Shown: positions 1 through 11,929, counted from the stretch's first letter. The stretch is 64,000 nt of DNA from Viola odorata (GCA_963691705.1 OY829543.1:45702855-45766854), one strand, 5' to 3'. Program-made: numbers and translations. Notes: generated by a model not told the origin, from the sequence alone.

Positions 1-1830
1 GGGAAAGTCTCCTCAACTGCTCCTCCAGCTGGGCCTGGGGAAATGTCATTTGTCTGGTGTCGTGCAGTGAGAGCATCCTCTTCCTCATCTCCAGCAAACC
101 TAAACTGGACTCCTCTGCTGTTTACTCCAAAAATATGGTCAGCGCATGGTGTAAATCCTGTATTACTGCACACAATGCCGTTTCTCAAGTGAAAATAGCC
201 CATGGTATCCAAAGTACGTAAATCTAGCAATTTTAAATCACAAGACTTAAACAGATAGTTGTGTGCAGTGTCAAAACCTCTATGGTTAACAACAATAGCA
301 GTAATCAAAGAACCTATAGGCATGAATGTCCTAGCAGTTCTAAATTGCTGGCTAACCCAAGTTAAGCTTGTGCTTATTCATCATGCACCACATGATGAAT
401 AGCTCATGTTTGGAGACTACCCCTGAAATTGTTCCCTTCCCAGAGAAAGTAAAAGCCAGGCACTTGTGTAGGATTCTCAAGGACAGGCTAGCTATGGCAT
501 GAGACTTAGCATGACGATCATAAAAAATAACCCTTGGATTCCTAGTCAGTTGCCTTTTGTTAAAGATGGAAGAATCGGGGTAATCTGCCAAACAATTAAC
601 ATACCAAGCTGAACTAATTTCATTGTCATGCTCAAAACCTATCATAAGATTGAATTCATCCAAAGTAAGGTGCGAGTATGTATTCATTAATCGAAAATTA
701 ATCTCTTTAGCACCACGCAAAGCATTTTTACTACTAGAATTCAACCAAAATGATGAGCACAGTAGAATCAGTTCGGAATAGCATGGATGCTTAAAGAGAA
801 ATAAAGACTCCCAACCAATGTTATGAATCAATTCAGTCACAGTATCAGCAATTTTCAGTTTTCCCAGCAAGTCAAAATCCAAAGCAGCACAATAAGATAC
901 ATGGCAATCATACTTAACAAGCATTTTAGTAAGCGAATTAGAATCATCAAAATGTAACCAGCCATGGAGGTTTTCCAAGGCTGGGGTTACCTGAAGTGCT
1001 AATTTGCTGCCCTTGATTGTTCTTTGTCCTGATGTGACCCGTCTGCTCCAAAGGTATGTCATCGGAATCCGACGGGGTCACAAATGTACGAGGAAGGGTG
1101 TACCTGCGGCCCTTTTCAGCTCGGAATCAGCTGATGCATCCTGTTCTGTCTCAAGTTCTGCTTCAGGTCTAGGAGAAGGCCCTGCTTCCTCTTCTCACCC
1201 ACTTTCCCTTTCAATTTAGAGTAATGCTAAATAGTTCACCCAGATAGTTCACTGAGGTAGCTCACTAGACCAATCAATGGCATTTTTGTAATTTTCGTTT
1301 GATGTGGCACAAACAGGATTGACCTAGTGAGCTACCTCATTGAGCTATCTGGGTAAGCTGTTTAGCATTACTCTTCAATTTAATATGCCGCAAACAAGGG
1401 AATTTCTTCGGAATCCTCATCCGATTCCTCCTCTTGCTCCGGTGAGACTTCCTTGAATGTAGGGTCGGAGACCGTGTCATCGCCGGAGCTCGTGGAGCTG
1501 GTGTGTGGAACCCGTGGGCCACTCTCTATCGGGGTATGAGCGTTGGTAGTCGAGGTAGGTGGGGGCGACGGTGGTGGTGGAGGAGCTGGAGTCCTAGGGT
1601 TTCTCGCCGGAGCTCGTGGAGGAGAGGACGGCGGCGTCGGGTGGGTAGGTCGGGTTGGGGTAAGGTTCCCCCCATGGTCGACATAGAATTCCTCTTCGTC
1701 GTCCGCGACTTGAATCGGCGACGAGGGCGGCCGTCTTTTGCTTGGGATTTTTTCTGGGTTTTGTGGTGGGTTTGGAGTCGGTGCTTGCTCCTCCTCTTGT
1801 GAGTACCATGGCTTGATTTTGGAGGTTTGG
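1..1830 (-). pseudogene. Decayed transposon-derived protein gene, interrupted by a MITE
   Basis: Read on the minus strand, about 1830 to 1 holds one decayed gene. The 5' part (about 1810-1385) encodes a basic then proline-rich stretch followed by an acidic segment (SDPTFKEVSPEQEEESDEDS, near 1390-1450). After the MITE at 1219-1373 a second acidic stretch follows, then the best-preserved block (open 1062-352, 236 codons) with motifs such as GWESLF, NFRLMNTYSHLTLDEF and ELFIMWCMM. A frameshift near 355 moves the frame to one that stays open to the window edge (TFMPIGSLITAIVV and on). The layout resembles the plant-specific 'putative plant transposon protein' family of unknown biochemical role; that assignment is from memory of the family. 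At least two frameshifts plus the MITE make it a pseudogene. The gene continues beyond base 1. Its 5' end lies about 200 bp from the breakpoint of the threonine aldolase duplication. Confidence 0.55.
1219..1373. mobile_element. 155-bp MULE-type MITE with 9-bp target duplication
   Basis: The two ends are inverted repeats of about 50 bp: the left begins GAGTAATGCTAAATAG and the right ends CTGTTTAGCATTACTC. The element is flanked on both sides by the exact 9-mer TTCAATTTA (1210-1218 and 1374-1382). A 9-bp duplication and long terminal inverted repeats are typical of non-autonomous Mutator-like MITEs. It has no coding capacity and interrupts the acidic region of the minus-strand transposon-derived gene. 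Confidence 0.85.
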
Positions 1831-2182
1831 ATTTAGGGAGCTGGTTAGGGTTTTGAGAGGAAGAAGAAGATGGCTGGTTTGATTTTTGGAATAAGGAGGT
1901 AGAGGGAATCGGGAGTTTGAGGATTTAATTGGGAAAATGGGCTTAGTAATTTAAGCCCGCTAAGGCTTTTGGGCTAAAACAACATTCAGCACAAAATCAG
2001 CTGGTTATTCTATTCCTGCGTTTGTTTGTACTATTGGCTGCTGAAATTTGCATCTTACGTTGAATAGATTCCTCCATTACTGAATAAGTTTACTCTTGAC
2101 CACTGTATTATCTGGGGAGACTGATTTTTCTCAAGTGTATTTGTCCTCTTATCTCTTATGGGTAGTTTTTTAATATATGCAG

Positions 2183-3897
2183 CTGCGGTGGTCGATGCCT
2201 CCTGGTAGAATATGTTGACAAAGTTGGAGAACTAGCTAGGAAGCATGGTTTGAAGCTTCATATTGATGGGGCTCGCATTTTCAATGCCTCAATTGTGAGT
2301 AAAAAATACTTCTTTTGTTGTTTTTTCTGATGTTCAGACCGATTTCATATAAAAAGCAGACAAGCATTTGTCTTGTGATTTTCTAGAAATGATTTTTAAC
2401 AGAATCCATTTCTCAAGGGAACATTTAGGCAAGTTCTGACTTCCATTTTCATGGATCTTTGTTCTTTTCTGAAAAAACTTGGGGGCTAGTTACATTGTTT
2501 CACTGCAAGTTCTGTTTAGTATGTTTACTTATTAGGTTTAAAAGAAAATATGAATCATTGTTATTCTCAGTAACTGATCCAAATAGACGCTTCTCAGGCT
2601 CTAGGAGTTGCTGTCGATAGGCTTGTGCAAGCTGCAGATTCAGTTTCGGTATGTTTAGCTGGAAAAGTTATTACTCATTTTCTTCGTCAAATGAATTGGG
2701 CTCTCTCTGGGAATGTTTTTCTAGTTTCATTGATCTCCTCAAATATTTCAGGTATGCCTATCCATGGGTTTGGATGCACCAGTTGGATCTGTAATTGTCG
2801 GATCAAGAAGCTTTATCGCCAAGGTATTTAGGCAAACTTTTGATGAGAAAACACCAGCCTTTTTCCCTAACCAAAGAACTTTGGTCTCAACAATCTCCCC
2901 TGCTCTCTTATACGCTAAAATCCTCAGGAAAACCTTAGGAGGTGGGATGAGACAGGTCGGGATCCTTTGTGCTGCTGCTCTGGTTGCCATACAAGAGAAT
3001 GTTGCAAAGCTCGCCGATGACCACATAAAAGCCAAGATACTAGCAGGTACTTAGGTTACCTGTGAACCAAACCTGCGTGCCATGTACACTTCTGTTGTTT
3101 CTCTCATTTTGTAAGTTAATGGATATATTTTTATTGTTCTATCTTCAAACTTTACAGAGGGGTTGAATCAAATTAAAGGACTAAGCGTAAATGTTGCCGC
3201 GGTGGAGACCAATATCGTAAGTACATCCATCATCCAAGTAGGAAGGCTCAAGTCACAGTCCTCTTATGCATCCTGGAATGCAAATTTTGTTTTCTGAATA
3301 GAAAATGCTCAAGTCACACCTAAATCTTTTTGTAATGTGATAGTTTCAGATTACCTAGAGAAAATCGTAGTTGAACTGTTGTATATGTTTATATTTGTCA
3401 AAGCATCACACAAGCGTTTCATCTACGTACACACTTTTGTTTGTTGTTGTTGTTTTTGGCTGACCAGCTGTATGTGAACATAGAAGACTCAAACACTACA
3501 GCTGAAAAACTATTCAAGAACTTGGAACAGCATGGCGTACGTGTGATGGTGGGCGGTCCAAACAGGTTTGCTCATATGCCCCTAAACATTTGCCTGATTA
3601 CGAACTCGCATACTATGTAGAGCAGCAAACGTTTCAGATTTTTTTGTTGGTAGATTGGAAGTTTTCATTGGCTCATGCGTTTTTTATCCTTTTCCTTTCA
3701 GGATTAGGATTGTTATGCACCACCAAATTTCAGCAAGTGATGTTCACTACACCGTATCATGCTTTCAGGTAACCATTTTCACAATGATCATCTTTGTTGC
3801 CTGTGATTCGGCTCTCGGATTCTTATTTTCTGATTGAATTCTCACTTGAATGTTGCAGCAAGCTTTAACTGGGGTGCAAGTTCAAAATGGCTTCTAG
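2183..3897 (+). pseudogene. Truncated, catalytically dead L-threonine aldolase copy
   Basis: Eight exons homologous to the intact gene are present: 2183-2294, 2598-2648, 2752-2823, 2914-3046, 3158-3216, 3468-3565, 3702-3768 and 3859-3897, with the same phases as the intact gene and no frameshift inside an exon. Exon 1, which carries the start codon and the PLP-phosphate site, is missing. The lysine that should form the Schiff base with PLP is methionine (ATG at 2764-2766, reading S-M-G-L-D where the intact copy has S-K-G-L-G). The acceptor before the 2914 exon is AC instead of AG (C at 2913). Because intron 2824-2913 is now 90 nt with no stop, its retention would keep the frame open and insert 30 residues. 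Conserved motifs such as [11 protein letters not shown] and GGGMRQVG remain. It cannot encode an active aldolase; transcription is unknown. Confidence 0.9.
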
Positions 3898-4020
3898 TGG
3901 AAGAAATTGCTTGCTGTATCTTAAATGTTTGGCCTGTAGCATATTTTTGTTACCTTTCCAATCAGTTGGGGACTGTGGTGGTTAATTTGTGTAGTGGAAT
4001 TGTGAATTCTCTCTTTTTTA

Positions 4021-4437
4021 TAGTGAGCTCGTTTTCTCCACAGGTGCAGCGAACATGTGGTAATCAGAATTTCATATCATGTTAGTAATTGAGATAAAAG
4101 ACACAGTTAGTTAACTCCATCTAAGGCGCTGCAAGCAATTTGGTGGTGGACAAATTCATGAGGAGTAGTTTTCTTTCTTACCTTGTTGTGTTGTTTTTGA
4201 GCTTTGGCAAGTTGGTTGCCTAACTTGTAGTCTAAGAAGCACATACATTTTTTTTCCATGTCGTGTCTATGATAAATTTGTTTCAAATACTTGATGGACA
4301 CTCATACAATATGTGTTCGACTCACCACTAATATTTTTATTTAATTGTTTTTAAAGTAAATCTTTCCAATACTTTTAATAAGAAACAAGCCTGACTTTAA
4401 AATACATGAGTATACTAAGTAATTATTTTATTAGTTA
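4021..4437. other. 3' flank of the truncated threonine aldolase copy
   Basis: AT-rich non-coding DNA after the last exon. The first few tens of bases still match the 3' flank of the intact copy; beyond about 4050 I see no match to other parts of the window and no gene. Confidence 0.5.
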
Positions 4438-4766
4438 CTCTTTCCGTATTTTTTACGTGAGCCCATGAATCATGAGTTTTAAAAATAAGTGGGATCGCGT
4501 CAGTTTTTAATATTATAGAAATGAAAAAATTGCGTCAGTCAGAGACCTACGCGTTAAAAATAATATAAAAAAACTGAAAAAGGTTAGTTTTGTCAGGGAC
4601 CCGCATCAATTTTTATATTAAACAATTGAAAAGGTTACGTCAGTCAGAAACTCACGCGTCAGAAATAATATTAAAAAAATGAAAAATGACACAAATAACG
4701 AAGGCGTCAAATAAATACAGATAGTAGTATTTGGGCTAAAACGTCAAGTAAAAAAAACGGAGGGAG
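4438..4766. mobile_element. Stowaway/mariner-type MITE (329 bp)
   Basis: The left end CTCTTTCCGTATTTTTTACG and the right end ...AAAACGGAGGGAG are inverted repeats of the plant Stowaway type (consensus CTCCCTCCGT). TA dinucleotides flank both ends (4436-4437 and 4767-4768). The inner flank 'GGCTAAAACGTCAA' is shared with the element at 20776-21473, so the two belong to one family. Confidence 0.75.
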
Positions 4767-6395
4767 TAATTTATCTATATTTATTTCCTCTACTATCTGT
4801 CCAATCCTTGATAAAATTCATACAACTCCCATCCCACGTGTACAACTCCAAGCCCAATTGGCCTTTTGTTTCATTTTTTGGGCTTCTAAAATCAACTATA
4901 AAGTCCAAACCCACAAAACCAATTCAGTTTTTTACACTCATACATATTTCTCTCTTTTATCATTTTATATTTATTATTATTGTCCTTAATAATAATAAAA
5001 ATAGTCCAATAACCTTTTCTTTCCTTTTTATCTATAAATAAATAAATATTAAGGGAAATCACATTTTTCCTGCGAGGTTTTTTTCTTCTTTTTTATAATA
5101 AGCTTTATTTAAAAATGGACCTTCCCCAATAGTTTAAAATAATAGTTTAAAATAGTTGCGTTTTTAAAATTCGAACTCAAAACTTTTAATTAAGTAAGAA
5201 AAATTGTCTGCGTCTCCTAGATTTCAGTTGCAAAAGATTATTGACAACTATCTTATTTATATATATTTTTTTTAAACTTGTATTAAAAAATAAAAACGAA
5301 AACTATCCCCATTTGGGCGGGCAGCACTTATACTGTTCTATAATATGGCTGCATTAATACCGTAGTGACCATCTTTACGCAGATAGAAAAGAATAGAAGG
5401 CTCAAACACTTGTGGAGCTTTAGTCGACATCAACTAGCAAAAGGAGGTGATGATGTGTCATGGTGCTGTCAGTAGAGTCCTTATCTTAGCACATTTGAAG
5501 AGATTATCTGATTGACATGTCAACAACTTCTAGCTAGTTCAATGAATCAATCACCAAATAAAACGAGAAAGATGAATGTATCATCTACCTACCTCTCTTC
5601 AAGGTTATCATTCCTACTTTCCATCTAATACTGTAACCATTTTTTGACACGTAATTTAATAATTGTATATTAACGATAATATTAAATTATTAGTCGAAAT
5701 TTAAGTTCAATTCCTATTTCTGTATATAAAATAAATAAATATTGTAATCAAACTTTTCTAATTACTTTCTGGAGGATATCATCACAGATTAAAAAAAAAT
5801 CTCTCTTTTTTCTTTTGTACAAAGAATAAAATTATTTTTTACCTATTTTATTTACCCTTTTATTTTTATTTTTGAGCAATATTTACCATTCTACTAAACG
5901 ATTCAAATTGTTATGTTCCTAGAAAAAATTCGGGGTAAAATTGTCTCAAATAGTAAGTCATCCGGTCTCCTTAATATGCGTGCCCAAATAGTAAAAGTCG
6001 TTTAATAAAAATCGAAGAGTATTTGTTATGATGTGATTAGTTTACATCGTTACTCAAATCCTTGTAGCCAAATTCGATCACTTTTTTCTCTCTAAAATAA
6101 ACTTGAATTCAAATCAAATTTGTCAATTATTTTTCATCATCAAAAGTCAATCAATTTTGTTTCACACCTAAAAAAAACTCTAATTTGAAATAATCGACCT
6201 AATATTTTGGGCCCCAAACAGGTACGGTACGTAACATTTTTTCGATTTACAAACTAGTCCTTTAAATGTTGCATTTTCACATGGGTACATTCATGTGTTG
6301 TTTTCATAAAAAAAAATGTCTCTGTTATTTTTCACAAGATGCAATTTAGGTTGATAGAATTTTTTCCAACCAAATGGAAATCTCCCAACTGTGTC
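4767..6395. other. AT-rich intergenic region
   Basis: No gene is visible. 4790-5010 is the far end of the tandem duplication (matches about 15290-15525). 5935-6003 resembles the inner part of the Stowaway element at 22732-22991 (shared 'AAATTGT.TCAAATAGT' and 'AGTAAAAGT' stretches) and is probably an eroded relative. Confidence 0.45.
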
Positions 6396-6403
6396 CTCAT
6401 CTT

Positions 6404-9400
6404 CAGGGGCGGTGCCAAGTAAGGACCACACAGGGCACATGCCCTGTGTGGGTTATTTAGTATTTTTTTTTTTTGAAAATTGAGTTATTTAGTATTTACT
6501 AATTACTATTAGGGTTATTTAGTATTTACAATGACTGCCACTCATATAAAAGTATATGTTTTTCCCCAAAAAAACTCAACGTAGCAGCTCATTATTTTCC
6601 CTCACTTCTCTCTCTCTTTCAAACTGACGGTGGCTTTGGACAGTTGGACGGCGCAACGGAACACCACCATCAACCGACAGTGACAACAATGGCTAGCCAG
6701 AAACCTCAACACAGTAAGTTTTTCTCCTTTGGCTTAATAATAACATAAGGGTTGGTTGATTCTGAAATCGCTTAATAATAAGGGTTGATATTGTTTGTAT
6801 ATCTTTTTAATAGTAGTATTATATTTTAATTGTTGAAGGTTAAAAATGTTGAAGTATCTTATTAAAAAACCGAGATTGGAAGAATCATCGAGTGCCCCGA
6901 ATGAGTTCTCTGAAAAGGAACCGGTAGAAAAACCTTTATCCACTTTGAGAGGCGAGACATCCCAGAGAGAAAATAATGAGCCAATCGAAAAAAACGGGTG
7001 TCGATTGTGACCTTTCCAAACTTCCTTCCGATCCGGGGCTTCGACCTAGGATCATGGATTATCATCCTAATATTCGTGAAAGAGTTCGTAGACAATACTA
7101 TCTAAATGGTCCTTGCCAACCCCGTAAACATACCTTCAAAAGAACAATGATGGGTAATAAGATGAGAAGATTTGTTCCTACGTGGTTTGATGAATTTGAT
7201 TGGTTAGAGTATAGTATTGAAAAAGAGGCTGCTTTTTGCTTTTATTGCTATTTATTTAAAAATGTATGTGGGAACCAGGCGGGTGGTGATATATTCGTTG
7301 GCGAAGGGTTTACGGATTGGAAAAATAAGGACAAGTTTCGGATACATGAAGGAGGTTCTAACAGTGTCCATAATCAAGCTTACAAAAAGTGTAAAAGCTT
7401 ATTCGATGAAAAGCAACATATTGAAACTAGTTTTGTGAAGGTGGCTGAGCAAGCAAAACTTGATTATAGTCTTCGACTAAATTCTTCGGTCAAGTGTATT
7501 AGATTTCTTTTGCAATATGGTCTCCCATTTCGTGGGCATGATGAGTCCGAGAGCTCAAAGAACCGAGGGCTATTTATTGGTCTCTTACAATTCCTTTCTG
7601 ATAATAATGAGGAGGTTAGTAAAGTTGTGCTTAACAATGCCCCTGGAAATCTGAAATTAATTTCTCATCCAATTCAAAAGGAGATTGTTAAGGCCATTTC
7701 TAGTGAAACAACTAATGTTATAATTAACGAGGTTGGTGGTAGTTTATTTTCTGTTCTTATTGATGAAGCTCGAGATGTGTCTACAAAAGAACAAATGGCT
7801 GTCATATTGAGATTTGTGGATAAAAGAGGATGTGCCATGGAACGGTTTTTAAGTCTTAAACAAGTTGCAAGCACTACTGCTAAGTCACTCAAAAAGGCAC
7901 TTGATGATTTGTTTTCCGCACATAGTCTGAGTATTTCTATGTTACGTGGACAAGGCTATGATGGAGCTAGTAATATGCAAGGAGAATATAATGGATTGAA
8001 AGCTCTAATTTTGAAAGAAAATGAGTCTGCTTATTACATTCATTGTTTCGCTCACCAACTTCAGTTAGCTCTCGTAGCTGTAGCAAAGAATAACATGTCT
8101 GTTAATGGACTCTTTAACTTAATTTCTGAGATTGTTAATACAGTTGGAGGCTCTTGTAAAAAGCAAGATATGTTACGTGGGAAACAAGCTGCTAACATAG
8201 TCGAGTCCTTGTCAAATGAAGAAATTGTTAGTGGAAAAGGCTTAAATCAAGAAAGAGTTGTTGCTCGTCCCGCCGACACGCGTTGGGGATCTCACTATAG
8301 AACTCTTTCTAACCTGATTACATTGTTTGATTCCGTAGTTTATGTGCTCGATGTAGTTGCAGAAGATGGGTTACTGACGGATCAAAAGTTCAGCGCATCT
8401 CGTTTATTGGATTAAATACAATGTTTTGAGTTTGCATTTAGTTTGCATTTGATGTTTTCGATCTTGGGATTCACAAATGAGTTGTCACAAGCGCTACAAA
8501 GAAAGGATCAGGATATCGACAATGCTATAAGATTGGTTTTTTTTTTTTTTTTAATAGGCATACTTCAAAAGATTGGTTAATATATCTAAACGGCTACTTC
8601 AAAATATGAGGGATAATGGGTGGAGTTCTTTGCTAGAGAAAGTTACTAATTTTTATGAAAAGCATCTAATTCTTGTTCCAAGCATGGATGATGTGTACAT
8701 AGCCAGAGGAAAGTCGCGGCGTAGAGCTGAAAAGATGACAAATTTCCATCACTACCATGTGGAACTATTCAACGCTGTGATAGATATGCAAATGCAAGAG
8801 CTAAATTATCGCTTTAATGAGGCGAACACTGAGTTGTTGCTATGCATTGCATGCCTAAATCCCTCTAACTCTTTTGTTTCTTTTAACAATGAAACGTTGA
8901 TCAAATTGGCTCAGTTTTATCCACGTGACTTCTCTGATTTTGATCTTATGTCACTCTCAAATCAACTCGAGACTTTCATTATTGATATGCGTTCATATGT
9001 TGATCTTGTGAATGTAAAGGGGCTTGGAGACGTTACTCGGTTGATAGTTGAAAGTAGAAGAGACTTGGCATACCCATTGGTTTATAAACTCTATACTTTA
9101 GCTTTGATTTTACCGGTTGCAACTGCCAGTGTCGAAAGAGCATTTTCTGGAATGAAAATTGTCAAGAGTCGACTTCAAAATCGAATGAATGATGATTGGT
9201 TGAATGAAAGTTTGGTCGTTTATATTGAAAAGGACATATCTGCTGCTTTGGCGAACGAAGTTATCATGAGACGCTTCCAACAAATGGATAAACGTAGAGG
9301 TCAGTTGTGAGTCAATTTGGAACAGGTAATACTAGTTAACCTTTGTCATTTTTTGTTTCTTTTTAATGAAATTGTATTTTTGAATTTTTGAATTGTGCCC

Positions 9401-9431
9401 TCCCTAATATAAAATTCTGGCTCCGCCACTA
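6404..9431 (+). mobile_element. Complete hAT-superfamily transposon, 3028 bp, inactive
   Basis: The ends are short inverted repeats: left CAGGGGCGGTGCCAAG, right (reverse complement) TAGTGGCGGAGCCAGA, with further matching GGGCAC words just inside. The exact 8-mer CTCATCTT occurs immediately outside both ends (6396-6403 and 9432-9439), the target duplication size of hAT elements. The right flank is itself a CTCATCTTC simple repeat, which slightly weakens the duplication evidence. The element carries one transposase gene on the + strand and a probable leader intron (donor near 6714, acceptor just before 6845). Confidence 0.9.
6846..9310 (+). pseudogene. hAT transposase (TTF zinc finger / DUF4371 / hAT dimerisation type), broken
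   Basis: The likely original start is ATG 6846 (MLKYLIKKPRL), typical of plant TTF-type zinc-finger hAT proteins. Domains in order: N-terminal tail; block LSKLPSDPGLRPRI; TTF-type zinc finger with AFCFYCYLFKN (about 7230); DUF4371-like core (7500-8200) with RGQGYDGASNMQG and CFAHQLQLALVAVA; RWGSHYRTL (about 8284); and the C-terminal hAT dimerisation segment with PVATASVERAFSGMKIVKSR (about 9112). Three lesions are visible: a 1-nt frameshift between 6960 and 7010, so the 6846 frame ends at a TGA near 7009 while the zinc-finger frame is open from 6976; an in-frame TAA at 8413-8415 after ASRLLD; and a 31-nt insertion at 8539-8569. Without these the protein would be about 800 aa. It is not functional as it stands. 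Confidence 0.88.
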
Positions 9432-9439
9432 CTCATCTT

Positions 9440-10889
9440 CCTCATCTTCCTCATGTCCACACCCACTCTTTATTTATCCCAAATTGCACATCGTGCGGAC
9501 CTTAGGGATAGGGAGCAAAGTGATGGTTTTTTCTAACAACGGTGACGATGTTGTATTTGGATTTGGTACTCATATGGAGATGTATCTTTTTAACTATAAC
9601 CACACTGATCAATATAATTATTGATTTCGGTTATAAATACACTTCATTAATTATCTCTTTTCATTACATTAATTATTTTTAATTGATTAATAAAAAATTA
9701 ATTTTATTTTAAATTGATTGGGTTAGATTTTATAATTTATGAAAAAGATAAAAATTGTAATTAAAAAATACCAATTAACTTTTTAGAAATTATAAATACC
9801 ACAACTAATTACAAACAATTTTTGTGTGGGTGGCGAAAATGAACAAATATATAAGTACTAAGTAGGTGGAGGCCGAACATGCACCGAAAAAGCCAAATTG
9901 AACTTTTGATTCTATAGCCGCCTCGCCTTGATCCATCACAAGAATTTGGGAAAGGAACGTCACCATCCTCAACAATTAATATAATAATGTACAGTAATAC
10001 TTACTTAAAAGATTGATTAAGCAAAGATTGATTAATGCTTCTGTTTATGGAATTTTTCTTTTTCTGGTTTTGCTACTCCAACTGCAAAACAAACCTATTT
10101 TGACCTTTAACTGGCTCTCTGCATCGTTTCATGGCAGACAATTTTACAATTATTGTCTTTTATTTCTTTTTAATTTTAGTGGGTAATCCGATTCGAGTCA
10201 TGTATAATAACATCAAATAAGTTTTTTTTAGGAAAAATAAAATAAATTGAAATACCCATATTATTATAACATTAAAACTTCAATTTTGTTGAAAATTTTT
10301 CTTTTTTTCTTGGTAAAGTGAAATAAATACTTAGACAAAGCATAATTTTTAAATTAATTCCAATAACCAACATAATAACATTAAAAAATTGTGTATAGCA
10401 TCGGTTTAAAAGTTTCAATAATAGAGATGCATACAAATGATTAAATGAAGAAAATAAACTTTTTTGGTAAAAAATAATTTTATGGTATCTAAAATAGAAA
10501 TTAAATTAATTTAAAAAAATTTATATATATTTTTTCTTCACCTTAATATGTGACATATATTTATTGATCAGGACTAATATTCAAAATTACATGAGAACAC
10601 CATAGAAAAATCCTAGGACATAACAACTTTTTTTATTAAAAAAGTGTCTTATATTATTTTTGACCCGTGTACTTAAATGAGTATATTAATTTAACCTCTC
10701 TATTCAACTCCCATTTAATTTGAATCTTCCATTCTTTGTGGTACAATTTAAAGCCGTGAATAGAGAGTACTAGCTCTGTATGCGGATGAAAAACCTGTGA
10801 TTTTCCTTGTTAAAGTTTTGTTTTGTGGCTTTAATTTGACCACTGCATGCCAAGTGGACAGGCTTGTCTTGCTAGTGTGTGCAGACTAA
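9440..10889. other. AT-rich intergenic region upstream of threonine aldolase
   Basis: Very AT-rich sequence with many A/T runs and no supportable ORF, RNA gene or transposon ends. It separates the hAT element from the threonine aldolase promoter. Confidence 0.5.
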
Positions 10890-10890
10890 G

Positions 10891-11924
10891 TGACACGTCT
10901 GTATAAATCTCTGCATATATATTTGCAACTTATCGCTCATCTTTTCACTACTCGGACAGTACTACTCACTCTCAAGTTTTGGCTGTTTTGTTTTGGATAC
11001 CTGTTCAGCTGTTCTGTTCACAACTCTGCAAGCTTTCCTAAACTGCCACCGACTCATTTCACAGGTTCCTCTGAATTATATTATTATTATTAAAAAAAAC
11101 TCTTAAATTTTTCTAAAATTAAATGTTGTTTTAATGAATTTGAGTGAGTTCTTACGATTCTCATTTGATTGGAAAAGGCTCAAAATTAGCCCTTTTAATC
11201 TTTTATTTGTCTGGCGCATGTCTTTTCCAAGGTACTCATTTTTGAGATTCTTGTTTTTTATTTCCTCCATCGGTTGCAAAAGTAGGTATTAACATGTTAT
11301 AACATGCAAAGATAAATGGGTTTCTTCTATTACTATGATTTTCTGATCAAATTGAGCTTCTTTTATTGGTAAAAGGTTCATTTTTTCCATTGGGGTGTGT
11401 TTAATCTAAGCTAATTGATTCTCTTGTTTGTTGCAGATTATCAAGAACTGGGTTGTCAACTTGTCATTGCAATTGAGGAACTTTCTTGAAAACAAGGTTA
11501 CAGGTTTGTGTTCTTGTCTGGTTTCTTGTTTCTTTTGTTTGTTTCGCACGAGTTTTAAGCTAAAAGTTCTCGATTTTCCCGAAGAGTAGTTCTTTCCTAA
11601 AACTTAACTCAGTGGTTATTTACTAATATTACCCTGAGGCTTTGGTTTGCTTAGGTCCACACACAAAAAATCTTACCATTCCAATCACCACAGTAGTCAG
11701 AAAAGAGATCTTTCACTATCACTATGTTTCTTCAAGTTTTCTGGGTTAATCGCATGATGATTTTTGTATTTGCCAACCCAAAATGGTGGCAGAGAATCAC
11801 TACTGGAATCAACTTTGTTTGGAATTATTACTCATTTAATGTCATTGTGAGAAAAAAGAAGATTAAATTCATAGAAGATATGATGCATTCTGGAGTATGA
11901 TTTATTTTTATGGTCTAGTTTCAG
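10891..11924 (+). promoter_or_regulatory. Threonine aldolase promoter and spliced leader (proposed)
   Basis: A TATA-like TATAAA at 10902-10907 follows an ACGT-core element (TGACACGTCT, 10891-10900), putting transcription start near 10930. CT-rich leader sequence follows. Candidate leader exons end at 11064 (CACAG|GTTCCT) and run 11437-11503 (GCAG| ... ACAG|GTTTGT). The acceptor TTTCAG at 11919-11924 joins the leader to the exon carrying the start codon at 11930. These sites are read by eye; transcript data would settle them. Confidence 0.45.
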
Positions 11925-11929
11925 TAAAC

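Larger units (their letters stand above)
2005..5015 (+). repeat. Tandem duplication unit A (truncated threonine aldolase plus downstream flank)
   Basis: This segment matches 12505-15525 in the same orientation through exons, introns, 3' end and about 250 bp of downstream flank (4790-5010 against 15290-15525, sharing the 'CCCACAAAACCAA' stretch). Homology starts inside intron 1 of the gene, near 'GCTGAAATTT', so exon 1 and the promoter were not included. A Stowaway element at 4438-4766 is present only here. Confidence 0.8.

Noticed and set aside
1503..1802. Arg/Trp-rich 99-codon plus-strand ORF
   Set aside because: Reverse image of the proline-rich N-terminal region of the minus-strand transposon-derived gene.
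4808..5041. 77-codon plus-strand ORF (and the similar 15276-15545 ORF)
   Set aside because: Both lie in duplicated flank DNA; the shared similarity is nucleotide-level and the reading frames are not conserved.
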